A stretch of DNA of 64,000 bases. Source: a virus. How positions within the stretch are numbered: position 1 is the first letter of the stretch; each line of letters starts with the position of its first letter. This document shows, piece by piece, positions 35,285-43,914 of the stretch. The notes below the pieces were generated by a model. It did not search any database. It saw nothing but the letters and a program-made list of their open reading frames with translations, and had not been told where the DNA came from. The position numbers and the translations under genes were made by a program. Where the stretch lies: the IMG/VR virus record IMGVR_UViG_3300028829_003504, positions 186,001 through 250,000 of that record; one strand, written 5' to 3'.

Positions 35285-35640
35285 AAATAAAAGAAGGCAT
35301 GGCAGAAAGATTAAGTCAATTGCTTCTCTTAGACCCACTGAACACCGTGTCTATGGTACGTCAACTTAGTATGTTTAGCTTTGACGTGGCTATGCACCCT
35401 ATCGAAACAACACCATTGAATGCTCGGATTCTGATTTCAGATTCCCTCGGCATCATCAATGGACTTGTAGGCGATAATAAATACCAGATAGTTGCCGTAT
35501 ACAATAAACAAGGTTCTATTGCTTGCTTCGAAGTTAAGCCTACGGATCGTACTAAGATAGCAACTGTAAAACAACTAGAAGAACTACAAAAACGCAAAGA
35601 GGTTGATGATGGCATTAAAGCCCTTGAAGATACAGAATAA
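35272..35640 (+). CDS. Hypothetical protein (122 aa)
   Basis: I favour the TTG at 35272 because GAGGTGA lies four nt upstream; an ATG at 35299 is the alternative. The product combines a helical N-terminus with a beta segment (YQIVAVYNKQGSIACFEV) and a Lys-rich C-terminus. It overlaps both neighbours. No family recognised. Confidence 0.55.
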   Translation: MSELKIKEGMAERLSQLLLLDPLNTVSMVRQLSMFSFDVAMHPIETTPLNARILISDSLGIINGLVGDNKYQIVAVYNKQGSIACFEVKPTDRTKIATVKQLEELQKRKEVDDGIKALEDTE

Positions 35641-36793
35641 AGGCAGCGGTTTCTCGTTCACGGTCCACGCTAAGAAGATGGTGGAGAAGATCCAACGTAT
35701 AATGGAAGTGACAGGCTACAGTAGTAAATCCGATGTAGGTCGTTTCCATTTAATCGTTAGTGACGGCGAAAGTGCTTACGTGGTAGGATATAGCGACGAG
35801 ACTCATGGAGTTCTTGAGTTACCTGACGTTGAAGTTGAAGGTAAGGGTTCATTTATTATATCCGAGCCGGAGGTATTCGTTAAGTTAATGAAAACCCGGG
35901 AGGCTATGTCGTTCGCTTACAATGGCGGTAGCTTAAACTATAAAGCGGTTAAAGGTAAGTTTACAGGTGACGTAAATACGGTTAAGATTGCTGATGATCA
36001 GGTCATTCGTGTTAACTCCATGTTTAAAGGTGTGGACGGCGGTAGTAAGTTAAGCCCTGAACTTATGATAAAGATACGTGAAGGTGTCAAGCGTACTCGT
36101 ATCAATGACCTATATCAAAACAAAATAGTTTTAAGCTGTGTTCGTTTCTCTGATAATGTACTGACAGTTAGTACTGCGGATGAACTACACCTAGCCCACT
36201 ACGAAGCTAAGTTGAAAGTTAAAGATAGGCCATTTCAGTTGGCTCTACCTGCTCAGTTGTTTACTACCGTTGACAAGTTCACAGGCGATACGGAATCAAA
36301 CTTCTCAATGACCAGTAAAGGTTTTGCGGTATACGGAGATGATTACCTGATCGGATTCCCTCCTCTACAGGCTGATGACGAGTTGTACCGTAAAGTACCT
36401 ATGTATATTGCAGCGCTGGATAAACCTGTTTGCATGTTTGAGACAGGAGCCAAGTTAATTGAGACACAGAAGAGCATTAGCTCTCTTGCCCACAAAGGTA
36501 GCCGATACATATTCAACATCGTTAAAAAAGGTCTCGTTAAGATTAGTTTGAAGACTGATAGCGGTAGTGGTAGCGATTCATTTAAAGTATCAAACCTAAA
36601 AATGAAAGCCTCTAAGCTTGAAATTCGAATCGATCCAATTATATTTGAAGATTTAATTACTTTGGCTGATAAAGATTGTATACCCATGTCTCTTTACACA
36701 CGTAAAGGTGGACTTGATGTTAAAATGTATACCGTGAAAGCAACCCCTAGTAAAGGCTCTAAATTAACTCTTATGGGAAGTGTGAGTCAGTAA
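35609..36793 (+). CDS. Probable sliding clamp (DnaN-like fold)
   Basis: The 394-residue product is of beta-clamp size (DnaN about 366), beta-rich throughout, and shows three similar segments: about 1-125, 130-250 and 255-394, each starting with a helix and ending in paired strands (for example FQLALPAQLFTTV and FEDLITLA near the domain starts). The last strand lacks the usual DnaN C-terminal signature. It lies close behind the polymerase, while the loader is at 8647, which supports the call; homology is weak by eye. The start at 35609 is chosen from AGAGG spacing; ATG 35606 and TTG 35603 are alternatives. Confidence 0.5.
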   Translation: MALKPLKIQNKGSGFSFTVHAKKMVEKIQRIMEVTGYSSKSDVGRFHLIVSDGESAYVVGYSDETHGVLELPDVEVEGKGSFIISEPEVFVKLMKTREAMSFAYNGGSLNYKAVKGKFTGDVNTVKIADDQVIRVNSMFKGVDGGSKLSPELMIKIREGVKRTRINDLYQNKIVLSCVRFSDNVLTVSTADELHLAHYEAKLKVKDRPFQLALPAQLFTTVDKFTGDTESNFSMTSKGFAVYGDDYLIGFPPLQADDELYRKVPMYIAALDKPVCMFETGAKLIETQKSISSLAHKGSRYIFNIVKKGLVKISLKTDSGSGSDSFKVSNLKMKASKLEIRIDPIIFEDLITLADKDCIPMSLYTRKGGLDVKMYTVKATPSKGSKLTLMGSVSQ

Positions 36794-37263
36794 TGGAACT
36801 GCCTAATAGTATATCCCCAATACGAAACTTAGGTAAGAGTTTTGCCGTTAATGGTGACATGGTCGCATTAGATACATTTACTGCTCTAGGTAAGGCTACT
36901 AAAGGAAGATACCATATAGTATTATTCCATAGGGATACTCTAGACTGGAGAGACCTAAAGGTTGATGTGGAGTCAGAGATAGCCCATAGTGGATCATTGA
37001 CCCAGTACTTAATAAAATCAATTGAAGGGGTATACATAGGCAGTCTACTAGTAGTTAACCCTAGACTATGCCTATACGCGCCCTACAGAGTATCAATTAA
37101 GGACAAAGATACGGCCACCGAATTTAACTGTAAAGGTGAAGGCGGTACGGGCGGCGTATTGGTATACAACGACGACTCTAGTAATTCTGTGGCAATAGCA
37201 CTGAGTACGAAACGTAACTCATTCTTAGTAACCGTAGGTAATGAAAGTCGTGGAGATTCATAA
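36793..37263 (+). CDS. Hypothetical protein (156 aa)
   Basis: TAATG overlaps couple it to both neighbours in the replication operon. The sequence is beta-rich, with a Gly-rich turn (GEGGTGG). No family recognised. Confidence 0.6.
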   Translation: MELPNSISPIRNLGKSFAVNGDMVALDTFTALGKATKGRYHIVLFHRDTLDWRDLKVDVESEIAHSGSLTQYLIKSIEGVYIGSLLVVNPRLCLYAPYRVSIKDKDTATEFNCKGEGGTGGVLVYNDDSSNSVAIALSTKRNSFLVTVGNESRGDS

Positions 37264-37808
37264 TGGCTAGCAAAGAAGAAATATCCAGAGTTAGAAGAAA
37301 GATAAAGAAAGATAAACGGTACAAGCAGATGGATGCGGCGCTTGAGCTGAATCGGGACAAGATACAAACAAAGGCTTGGCGAAACGAGATGAAAGTAAAT
37401 CATCAGACTCGCTCCGTAGGCAAGCTTCGTGTTAAAGACCCGAACTTCTTTAAGAAGATGGCTAAGGCTTGTGCCTTCGAAGTAGCTGCACGTTCCCGTC
37501 TTGCCGAAATGGCCGTTGTGTGTTCTGAGATAGAGCGCTCGTTGAAGTCGCACTTAGACCATTTTAGCGACTACGTAATGTTAACATACAGCGCCGACTT
37601 AAAACTGTTTAGTACAATTAAAGAGCGAACCAAACTTATCGATACCATCCTTAGGGATTTTCATACGTACCTCGATGATATTACGTCATTACGTACACAG
37701 ATTTATATCTACATTGAAGATATTGATAAGACAGGTTACGCAGTTAAAAATATGGTTAGTGTCTTCGAAGTTGTTATACGCAACGAAGGCCGCATCAACA
37801 TGAAATAG
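37263..37808 (+). CDS. Hypothetical helical protein (181 aa)
   Basis: The first 75 residues are strongly basic (KIKKDKRYK and similar) and the rest is helical. It starts at the TAATG overlap with the preceding gene. The basic N-terminus suggests nucleic-acid contact, but no family is recognised. Confidence 0.6.
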   Translation: MASKEEISRVRRKIKKDKRYKQMDAALELNRDKIQTKAWRNEMKVNHQTRSVGKLRVKDPNFFKKMAKACAFEVAARSRLAEMAVVCSEIERSLKSHLDHFSDYVMLTYSADLKLFSTIKERTKLIDTILRDFHTYLDDITSLRTQIYIYIEDIDKTGYAVKNMVSVFEVVIRNEGRINMK

Positions 37809-37816
37809 GAAACGTT

Positions 37817-38500
37817 ATGCTACAATATCCGAAGAATACAAATCGTCCAGAAGTATTTGAACACCAACAGAAAGAAATTAATGGTATTACGGCAATGCGT
37901 ACAGGTATTGCAGAATGCAATCCACACTCAGGTAAAACTAGGTCAGGCAGTGTGACTGGAGCTAAAGTAGAAAATCCATTGCACAAGGCGGGCCGCAAGT
38001 TGATAGACACTCTCGTGGCGCACCACGGTAAAGAAGGCGCACAGCGAATACTTACCCAACGCATTAAAGAATCTAAAGCAAAACAGTTGATGGAATCTGT
38101 TACACTTATTGCTAAGGTAGTACGTACCTTTGCTCCGCCTACCCCTCAGCAAGTTATCGACTTTGAATTACATCAAAAGGTTGTTCGCTATTTGCAGCAC
38201 TACCAAGTACAGCAAAGAATACGTGAACGTAGAATCGAACGTGCCGATGCTGCCGTGCAAGATGTTTCAGATGCTTTTGTACCTACCAACGAGCAGCTAT
38301 CCCACTTAAAGGATATGGTTTCTAGCGGCAGACCTCGTGGTATGGCTACCTCAATGGTTCATATGGACACGGTGGGTTTTCAGAATGGCAATGCTTCCTC
38401 CGATATAGATGATGATTATGGAAGCAATGCAGGTACTAACAGCGATGACCTTGACGATGAAGAAGCTGCCTCCGATATAACGTATGCGCTAAAAGTGTAA
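37817..38500 (+). CDS. Hypothetical protein with acidic C-terminus (227 aa)
   Basis: AGGAAACG precedes the ATG. The N-terminal two thirds are helical with many Lys and Gln; the last 40 residues are Asp/Glu/Ser-rich (SDIDDDYGSNAG, DDLDDEEAA). No domain recognised. The 134-nt gap after it (38501-38634) holds a short CCTA/TAGG hairpin and a GGGAG ribosome-binding site for the next gene. Confidence 0.6.
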   Translation: MLQYPKNTNRPEVFEHQQKEINGITAMRTGIAECNPHSGKTRSGSVTGAKVENPLHKAGRKLIDTLVAHHGKEGAQRILTQRIKESKAKQLMESVTLIAKVVRTFAPPTPQQVIDFELHQKVVRYLQHYQVQQRIRERRIERADAAVQDVSDAFVPTNEQLSHLKDMVSSGRPRGMATSMVHMDTVGFQNGNASSDIDDDYGSNAGTNSDDLDDEEAASDITYALKV

Positions 38501-38634
38501 TTTAGTTCCTAAAATATTGTAGGTTCATTACGATTATTCAAATTTACTGATAGTGATACGCACTTAATCCCGTCCAATGATAGACTGTGGCCTATAGTGT
38601 AAATGCAAGTAACGTAGAATAACCCGGGAGTATA

Positions 38635-40314
38635 ATGGCTAAAATCATTCTTCGTGAAGGTATCTTCATACCCACGAAATTTATAGATGAAGAAGAGGCC
38701 GTTGAAGCCTACACTAATCACATGTATGAGGAAAGTATTTGTAAGAATTGCGAATACAGGCATCAACGCCATTCTTCCGTATGCGACGAGTGCGAGCATG
38801 GCGGATATAAAGGTAGTATATGTACGGCCAAAGAAGTTAGGAGACAAGGCAAATCATTCTACAAGTTCCCTATCGGTGATAGGCTGAATCTTGAAAAGAA
38901 AGTAGGCATTGACTTCGAAGACTTCACAATAAAAGATTTACGTTCACAGCCTAAATTCAAGCATAAGGTTAAGTTTACAGCCGAACTTCGTGATTACCAA
39001 GAACCAGTGTTCTCTAACTGGCTAAAGTTCGGCTACGGACTTACAAAGTCTGCACCCCGCACAGGCAAAACCGTTATGGGAACTGCCGGAGGTATTGCCC
39101 TAGGATGTAGAGTACTGATAGTAGCCGATCAGAAAGACTTCTTAGATGGTTTCTACGAGACTATCATGGGTGGTGATAACAATCCTCCTATGACTAACTT
39201 ACCTGAGCTTGAAGAGAAAGCAGGTAAACCTCTTTGCGGCTTTCTCAAGAAAGAATCAGACTTCAAGAACTTTGAGATAGGCCTATGTACTATTCAGAGT
39301 TTCTATGCAGGTACTTCGGGCGCTAAACGAGTTAAGTGGGCGAATGAAAACTTCGGTACGTTAATTATAGATGAAGTACACCGCGGTAATGCCAGTGAGT
39401 TCTCCCGTACTATATCAAAGTTAGCCATGCGTTATAAGTTTGGGCTTACGGCCACACCTAAACGTAAAGATCGTAAGGAGTTTTTAATTGAACAATTAGT
39501 AGGTCCTGTCACCGCTGAGACTTCGGTTAAAGCCATGAGTCCTAAGCTTTATATCTATGAGACTGAGGGTGTAAAGAGTAAGAGTGCTTACTCTGGTCCT
39601 GCGGGCTTCGTTTATTGTGAAAACTTTTTAAGTGGTCATGAGAAACGAAACGAACAAATTATGTCATGTGTTATGCGAGATGTCAAAGCAGGGCGAAGTG
39701 TTGTAGTAGCCTTGAAGCGTAAGAACCATATTCTTGATTTTGTAGCTGAGTTGAATCTTAGAGCAGGGAAAGAGATTGCGGCAGAGTTTGTCGGTGGTGC
39801 TAAGTCCAAGAACAGACGTAAAGATGTTGTAGGCCTCGCACGTTCAGGTAAGATTAAAGTTGTGGTCGGATACAGACCGCTACTTCAATTAGGTATTAAT
39901 ATACCTCGTTGGGACACACTATACTATTGTATGCCTATGGCGAATGAACCTAACTGGGAACAAGAGTCCAATCGAGTATGTACTCCAATGCCCGGCAAGA
40001 AGCAACCTATAGTTAGAATGTTTGTTGACCCAGACATAGGACTTAGTATTGGCTGCTTTAGAAAGACAGTCGGCTTTAGTAAAAATCTGGGACATAAGTT
40101 CAGTAAGCAGGCAATAAAGAAACTAAAAGGTCTAATGGCTGGTAGCCGTGACGCCTATAAGTTTAATGACATGTCACACATAGAACAAGGCGTTGATACT
40201 AAACTAACATACGGTAGAAAGAAACAAGGTGATGGTGATTTACCTTATGAAGGCTTAGGCGTCTCTACTAAGTCTATAGGTAATGTAGGCGGCAGACGCT
40301 TCGGGAGAAAATAA
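38635..40314 (+). CDS. SF2 DNA helicase with N-terminal zinc-binding motif
   Basis: C36-x2-C39 and C50-x2-C53 form a zinc-binding element. The helicase core has the ELRDYQ Q-motif, Walker A APRTGKT at 140-146, DEVH at 246-249, TATPKR (motif III), and a second lobe with GINIPRWD and QESNRVCTPMPG (motif VI region). Order and size (559 aa) fit UvsW-like phage helicases that remodel recombination intermediates. GGGAG precedes the ATG. It lies near the replication genes and its stop overlaps the following small gene. Confidence 0.88.
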   Translation: MAKIILREGIFIPTKFIDEEEAVEAYTNHMYEESICKNCEYRHQRHSSVCDECEHGGYKGSICTAKEVRRQGKSFYKFPIGDRLNLEKKVGIDFEDFTIKDLRSQPKFKHKVKFTAELRDYQEPVFSNWLKFGYGLTKSAPRTGKTVMGTAGGIALGCRVLIVADQKDFLDGFYETIMGGDNNPPMTNLPELEEKAGKPLCGFLKKESDFKNFEIGLCTIQSFYAGTSGAKRVKWANENFGTLIIDEVHRGNASEFSRTISKLAMRYKFGLTATPKRKDRKEFLIEQLVGPVTAETSVKAMSPKLYIYETEGVKSKSAYSGPAGFVYCENFLSGHEKRNEQIMSCVMRDVKAGRSVVVALKRKNHILDFVAELNLRAGKEIAAEFVGGAKSKNRRKDVVGLARSGKIKVVVGYRPLLQLGINIPRWDTLYYCMPMANEPNWEQESNRVCTPMPGKKQPIVRMFVDPDIGLSIGCFRKTVGFSKNLGHKFSKQAIKKLKGLMAGSRDAYKFNDMSHIEQGVDTKLTYGRKKQGDGDLPYEGLGVSTKSIGNVGGRRFGRK

Positions 40315-40490
40315 TGTACAGATTAATTCAAGTAGTGTGCCTAGGCCTCTCAATCGTAGCCGCAATTTTAGCTTTAGACCCGGGCATACTACCCTACCAG
40401 TTGTCTACTATTATGGGTCTAGTGACGTTCCTTCTACTAATAAATTTATTGATGGATAGATATGGCAGAAAAACAACAAAGTGGCAATGA
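40314..40490 (+). CDS. Small membrane protein (58 aa)
   Basis: An ATG overlapping the helicase stop (TAATG) opens a 58-codon frame. Two hydrophobic stretches, roughly residues 4-21 and 32-50, look like transmembrane helices joined by a short Asp/Pro loop; the C-terminus is basic and inside the start of the next gene. A two-helix product of this kind could be a holin-like or superinfection-exclusion protein, but no family is recognised. Confidence 0.5.
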   Translation: MYRLIQVVCLGLSIVAAILALDPGILPYQLSTIMGLVTFLLLINLLMDRYGRKTTKWQ

Positions 40491-41124
40491 GATTGACTTA
40501 ATTAACACTAAGTTCAATTCCGATACGTTAAAGCGTATGAAGACTCACGGTCTGGATAGATCGGTACTAGGGGGACGGAATAGTTTCCGCTTGGAGGATG
40601 CTATCATAGCTTTCAAGCCTAAGTTTGAAGCTATGAAGACTTCCCAGATTTCATCAAGTAAGCAACAAACTTCACTTGAGAAGATTTTCGACAATCCTCT
40701 TAAGGGGAGCGGCTTAACTGTCATCACTAGTTATCCTACAGACACTAGGAGTAAAATGCTTGCTGCAAATATATTCGCCGCAGCTATTGAGGAGTATGAT
40801 GGTATGTCAGCCAGGTCCAAGATAGGCAAAGCATCTCCTGTATGGCATAGACTTACAGGAAGTTACCAAGACCCCTATCGTGACGGCAAAAAAGACAAAC
40901 CTTCAATGTTGATAATGTCTAACATCGTGGAGACCTCCTCACATGTTAAGTTAGAGAAGCTTAGGGACTTGCTTGAGATTTATAGTGATATACCTAGGAT
41001 AGTGGTAATGGGTAGTACAATGGACCCTGTTACTTTTATCGGCACTAAGCTGTATTGCTCAGTGGACAATGCTATTTACTTAACTGGACAGAACGTGGTA
41101 CAAAAGACCTTACTGGATTTATAA
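40462..41124 (+). CDS. Hypothetical protein (220 aa)
   Basis: It overlaps the small membrane protein by 29 nt. The second half has alternating strands and helices (LTVITSYPTD, SMLIMSNIV, PRIVVMGSTMDP) reminiscent of a degenerate P-loop ATPase core, but no Walker A is present. A loader-type role next to a helicase is conceivable. No family recognised. Confidence 0.6.
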   Translation: MAEKQQSGNEIDLINTKFNSDTLKRMKTHGLDRSVLGGRNSFRLEDAIIAFKPKFEAMKTSQISSSKQQTSLEKIFDNPLKGSGLTVITSYPTDTRSKMLAANIFAAAIEEYDGMSARSKIGKASPVWHRLTGSYQDPYRDGKKDKPSMLIMSNIVETSSHVKLEKLRDLLEIYSDIPRIVVMGSTMDPVTFIGTKLYCSVDNAIYLTGQNVVQKTLLDL

Positions 41125-41184
41125 TGAATACTATATTCTATGTAGGCACTTTGATTTAAAATATAAAGCAAGGAAAAATCTCGG

Positions 41185-41340
41185 ATGGAAGTTGAATCTA
41201 TTCTTTACCAACCACATAGAACCTTAGAAGCGCTTGAGGAAGCTAGTTCTAGTTTTCAATTTGAGGACGTACATAGAACTCGTAAAGCTCGATTGAAAAG
41301 AAGTAAAGCCAGAGCTAAGCGTAAGCGAAGGAGTAGGTAA
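41185..41340 (+). CDS. Small basic protein (51 aa)
   Basis: An ATG after AAGGAAAAA opens a 51-codon frame ending in a TAA that overlaps the next ATG. The first half is acidic, the last 20 residues are Arg/Lys-rich (RKARLKRSKARAKRKRRSR). This acidic-then-basic layout suits a nucleic-acid-binding or scaffold-type peptide. No family recognised. Confidence 0.5.
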   Translation: MEVESILYQPHRTLEALEEASSSFQFEDVHRTRKARLKRSKARAKRKRRSR

Positions 41341-41624
41341 TGTCTAACTTTGAATACCAAGGTAAAGGGTTCTATATGGCAAGAACTCAAGCTGGTTTGA
41401 AGAAAGCTATTAAGCATGCCGTCGGTGACGATGATTTTAGGAACCTTGCTATCGAGGGTTACCCTGAGAGTTACCCTTGCTTGGTTCACATATACATTGT
41501 GTACAGAGGCTCTAGGTCAATAGTTGTTGATGCCTTACACTTCAACACTTTACGTAAGGCAATGGATGAATCAGATGCTAATCATATTGCTAATTCAGAA
41601 ATCGTAAATAACCATTTTGGCTAG
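41340..41624 (+). CDS. Hypothetical protein (94 aa)
   Basis: It starts at the TAATG overlap with the small basic protein. The product has a central beta pair (LVHIYIVYRGSRSIVVDALHF) between helices. No family recognised. Confidence 0.6.
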   Translation: MSNFEYQGKGFYMARTQAGLKKAIKHAVGDDDFRNLAIEGYPESYPCLVHIYIVYRGSRSIVVDALHFNTLRKAMDESDANHIANSEIVNNHFG

Positions 41625-41649
41625 ACTCAGTAGCCGCACGGAGAAAATA

Positions 41650-42093
41650 ATGACCGGAACTTACATAGGATTGAAACCTACCAAAGAATCAAAAGACGAT
41701 ATTAAGAAATTCGCTGAAAGCTTAGGCATCAAAAATTTACTACCCTCCGACAAGTACCACGTCACCATGTTATACGCTCCTGATGACGAAATAAAGTATA
41801 CTGCTAAACCCAATCGCAAGTTTACTGCTCAGGTTACTGGAGCGGCGGTCTTAGGAGAAGGTAAATGGCAGGGTCTTGTATTGAAGATGCGGAGCGCAGA
41901 ACTACATCGACGACACATGGCTATCAAGAAACTATACGGTGAGATTCATTCATACCCTGATTTCACTCTGCATATTACGCTTAAGTATAAGCCTGATACT
42001 AAGGACATCGAAGTACTCAAAGCACAACTGCCTGGAAGTATGAAGCTATCCTTCACAGGCGAGTACGTAGAGGAGCTTAAAGGCGATGGTTAG
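41650..42093 (+). CDS. acb1: Acb1-like 2H phosphodiesterase (anti-CBASS)
   Basis: The 147-residue product has two HxT motifs, HVT at 37-39 and HIT at 108-110, with the spacing of 2H phosphoesterases. The N-terminus (GTYIGLKP) and the LPSDKYHVTMLY and TLHITLKY contexts resemble T4 gene 57B product, Acb1, which hydrolyses cyclic di- and trinucleotides and so blocks CBASS abortive infection. The resemblance is from memory, not from alignment. ATG 41650 has GGAG upstream and fits the Acb1 start. Other 2H enzymes (LigT-like ligases) are the alternative. Confidence 0.75.
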   Translation: MTGTYIGLKPTKESKDDIKKFAESLGIKNLLPSDKYHVTMLYAPDDEIKYTAKPNRKFTAQVTGAAVLGEGKWQGLVLKMRSAELHRRHMAIKKLYGEIHSYPDFTLHITLKYKPDTKDIEVLKAQLPGSMKLSFTGEYVEELKGDG

Positions 42094-42116
42094 CCTAATT
42101 GCTACTAAATTTGAAA

Positions 42117-42158
42117 CTGTAAATAAGTAGTATACAAGCATTCTAAGGATAACCTTAG
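42117..42158 (+). promoter_or_regulatory. CTGTAAA motif followed by a hairpin
   Basis: CTGTAAATAAGTAG starts at 42117, 73 nt before the next ATG. CTAAGG/CCTTAG (42143-42158, loop ATAA) follows. A candidate promoter plus structured leader. Confidence 0.4.
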
Positions 42159-42189
42159 GTACGATTAACTAAAGTAGAGAAATACCACC

Positions 42190-42594
42190 ATGCAAAAAAT
42201 TATAAGAACTGTTACTAAAAACCGATGGTTTGTTAAACGTGTCTGGGTCCCAATGACCTTCATACAGGAAGCTGAGGTATTACAAACCTCCACCGACCTC
42301 CCCTTAGCTACGTTACAGGAACCTACTTTCGAAGAAATAAGAGTAGGTTATGGACAGCGTGTTTGCTGTATGGTTGCCTTGAATCTTAAAAATCCAACAC
42401 CTGTATTAAAGTACATGACTATAGATAGAGCGGAAAGTCTGTGGATCCGAGAAGCTACTAATTTAATTATTCAAAATAATCTTGCTTCATCGGATGATGG
42501 TGCTAGTCACGATGCTATGTTGTTACTCCGACGCTACTCCCTTGAGTACACGGCTGCTGAGGCTATTAACGATTTTTATAAAGATGCCTTATAG
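42190..42594 (+). CDS. Hypothetical protein (134 aa)
   Basis: It follows the CTGTAAA motif and hairpin; the ribosome-binding site is weak. The N-terminus is basic and tryptophan-containing, the rest helical with a beta segment (RVCCMVALNL). No family recognised. Confidence 0.55.
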   Translation: MQKIIRTVTKNRWFVKRVWVPMTFIQEAEVLQTSTDLPLATLQEPTFEEIRVGYGQRVCCMVALNLKNPTPVLKYMTIDRAESLWIREATNLIIQNNLASSDDGASHDAMLLLRRYSLEYTAAEAINDFYKDAL

Positions 42595-42606
42595 GGGAAT
42601 AATATA

Positions 42607-42795
42607 ATGTTAGACGAATTGAATACCTTGTTAGAGGATAGAGACTTAGATTTACCGTTTCATAAACGCCAAGTCAGTCGCTCTGGTAATAACTTAGCTT
42701 GGTTGAAGAAACATGCCGCAAAACGCAATCAAATAAGTGTAAGGTTAAAACAGTTACTTGATATGCCAATACAACAGCTAGTTGCGCAACAATAA
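42607..42795 (+). CDS. Small hypothetical protein (62 aa)
   Basis: GGGGAA precedes the ATG. The product is short, helical and charged, and ends in a Gln-rich stretch. No family recognised. Confidence 0.5.
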   Translation: MLDELNTLLEDRDLDLPFHKRQVSRSGNNLAWLKKHAAKRNQISVRLKQLLDMPIQQLVAQQ

Positions 42796-42843
42796 ACAGA
42801 CGGGGGCCTACGTCCCTTAGTCTTCGATAGGAACCCTAACCCT

Positions 42844-43740
42844 ATGTTCAATATTATGAAAAATCCATTATTAATCCCTTGCACGTCCCTGGTAGTTTAC
42901 GAAGACCCTGAGACTGAGCAAAACTTACAGACTCAAATCGAGAAGATAAAGACTGACATTAACTACCTTCGGGATGCTTTGGACAAGGAGCAAGAATTCC
43001 GCGACACCATGTTCGGGGAACTTAATCCATCTTTATACGAAGAGATTGCAAAACTAGATGCCTTGACTGCAAGACATGAAGCTTACTTACACGAAGCTAA
43101 ATCCCAAGTGACGGAAGGTACCTTCCGTCCTGACTTACTGGACGATGAGGATTTTATTGGCTGTGGCTCTGATAAAGACTTTATTGAAGGAACTGGTTCT
43201 CAAGAGCCTGACTTAGGTGGTAGGGAAACAAGAAAAGCCTGTGCTCGACTGTTTAAAAAGATCAGTAACTTGTGCCACCCAGATAAGAACGGTGGGAGTA
43301 CGATACTTACTGATACATTCCATACGGCGTATGGAGCGTACAAATCCAATGACCTTGAAACTCTTGAATCCTTATGGGTTACTCTACAGGACTCTAAGTC
43401 TAAAATTAAGAGCAGGTCAAGCAAGGCTAAAGAGCGCCTATTGCTTTTACTGTCTGAGTACAAAAAGGTATATGCTTCGGTTGAGCGTGACTGGAGAGAC
43501 TTCATGCAAACGGAAGATGCCTTAATCACTTCTATTTATAGGAAGTCTGGTACAGGTCCTGCTACTGATGCTTATCGTAGAATGATACTACTAAGTATAG
43601 GGGAATTTGAAAAGGCCATTGAGAATATTCGTGCCGCTTCAAGTAACCGCAGCGTCTACGATGATATAGATACTTCTTTTCAATCCGAGGGAGATGGAGA
43701 TGGAGATGACGACTGGGATTGGGATTTGAATGAATCTTAA
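42844..43740 (+). CDS. J-domain (DnaJ-like) protein
   Basis: Residues about 30-85 form a coiled coil. A J-domain-like segment follows (about 130-175): RLFKKISNLCHPDKNGGS with the HPD motif at 145-147, flanked by the helices and the later AYGAYKSNDLETLESL. J domains stimulate host DnaK/Hsp70. The C-terminus is acidic (GDGDGDDDWDWD). It sits just upstream of the tail sheath gene behind a terminator, so it may help assemble virion parts or recruit host chaperone. No other DnaJ domains are present. Confidence 0.7.
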   Translation: MFNIMKNPLLIPCTSLVVYEDPETEQNLQTQIEKIKTDINYLRDALDKEQEFRDTMFGELNPSLYEEIAKLDALTARHEAYLHEAKSQVTEGTFRPDLLDDEDFIGCGSDKDFIEGTGSQEPDLGGRETRKACARLFKKISNLCHPDKNGGSTILTDTFHTAYGAYKSNDLETLESLWVTLQDSKSKIKSRSSKAKERLLLLLSEYKKVYASVERDWRDFMQTEDALITSIYRKSGTGPATDAYRRMILLSIGEFEKAIENIRAASSNRSVYDDIDTSFQSEGDGDGDDDWDWDLNES

Positions 43741-43793
43741 GAAGACCTACAAACAGTCTACTGTTTATTGATATATAAAATACGTACTCTAAG

Positions 43794-43819
43794 AAAGCCT
43801 GCACTTTGCGGGTTTTTTT
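43794..43819 (+). terminator. Rho-independent terminator
   Basis: AAAGCCTGC (43794-43802) pairs with GCGGGTTTT (43808-43816), including two G-U pairs, and seven T (43813-43819) follow. It separates the accessory genes from the tail operon. A small palindrome AAACAG/CTGTTT lies at 43751-43766, and the remaining 95 nt carry only the ribosome-binding site of the sheath gene. Confidence 0.8.
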
Positions 43820-43914
43820 GTGTCTCCTTTCCCTCAAAACTGACCTCCCTGTGTCTTTTTGCTAATTTAACTTTATGTTTAATAGGCTAAACACATCCAA
43901 AGGAGGAAGGTATA

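Noticed and set aside
41124-41159. Eleven-codon frame overlapping the previous stop
   Set aside because: Starts in a TAATG overlap but is too short to support as a gene.
43751-43780. Promoter at the TATAAAA-containing stretch before the sheath gene
   Set aside because: A terminator at 43794-43819 lies between it and the sheath gene, so transcripts from it would stop.
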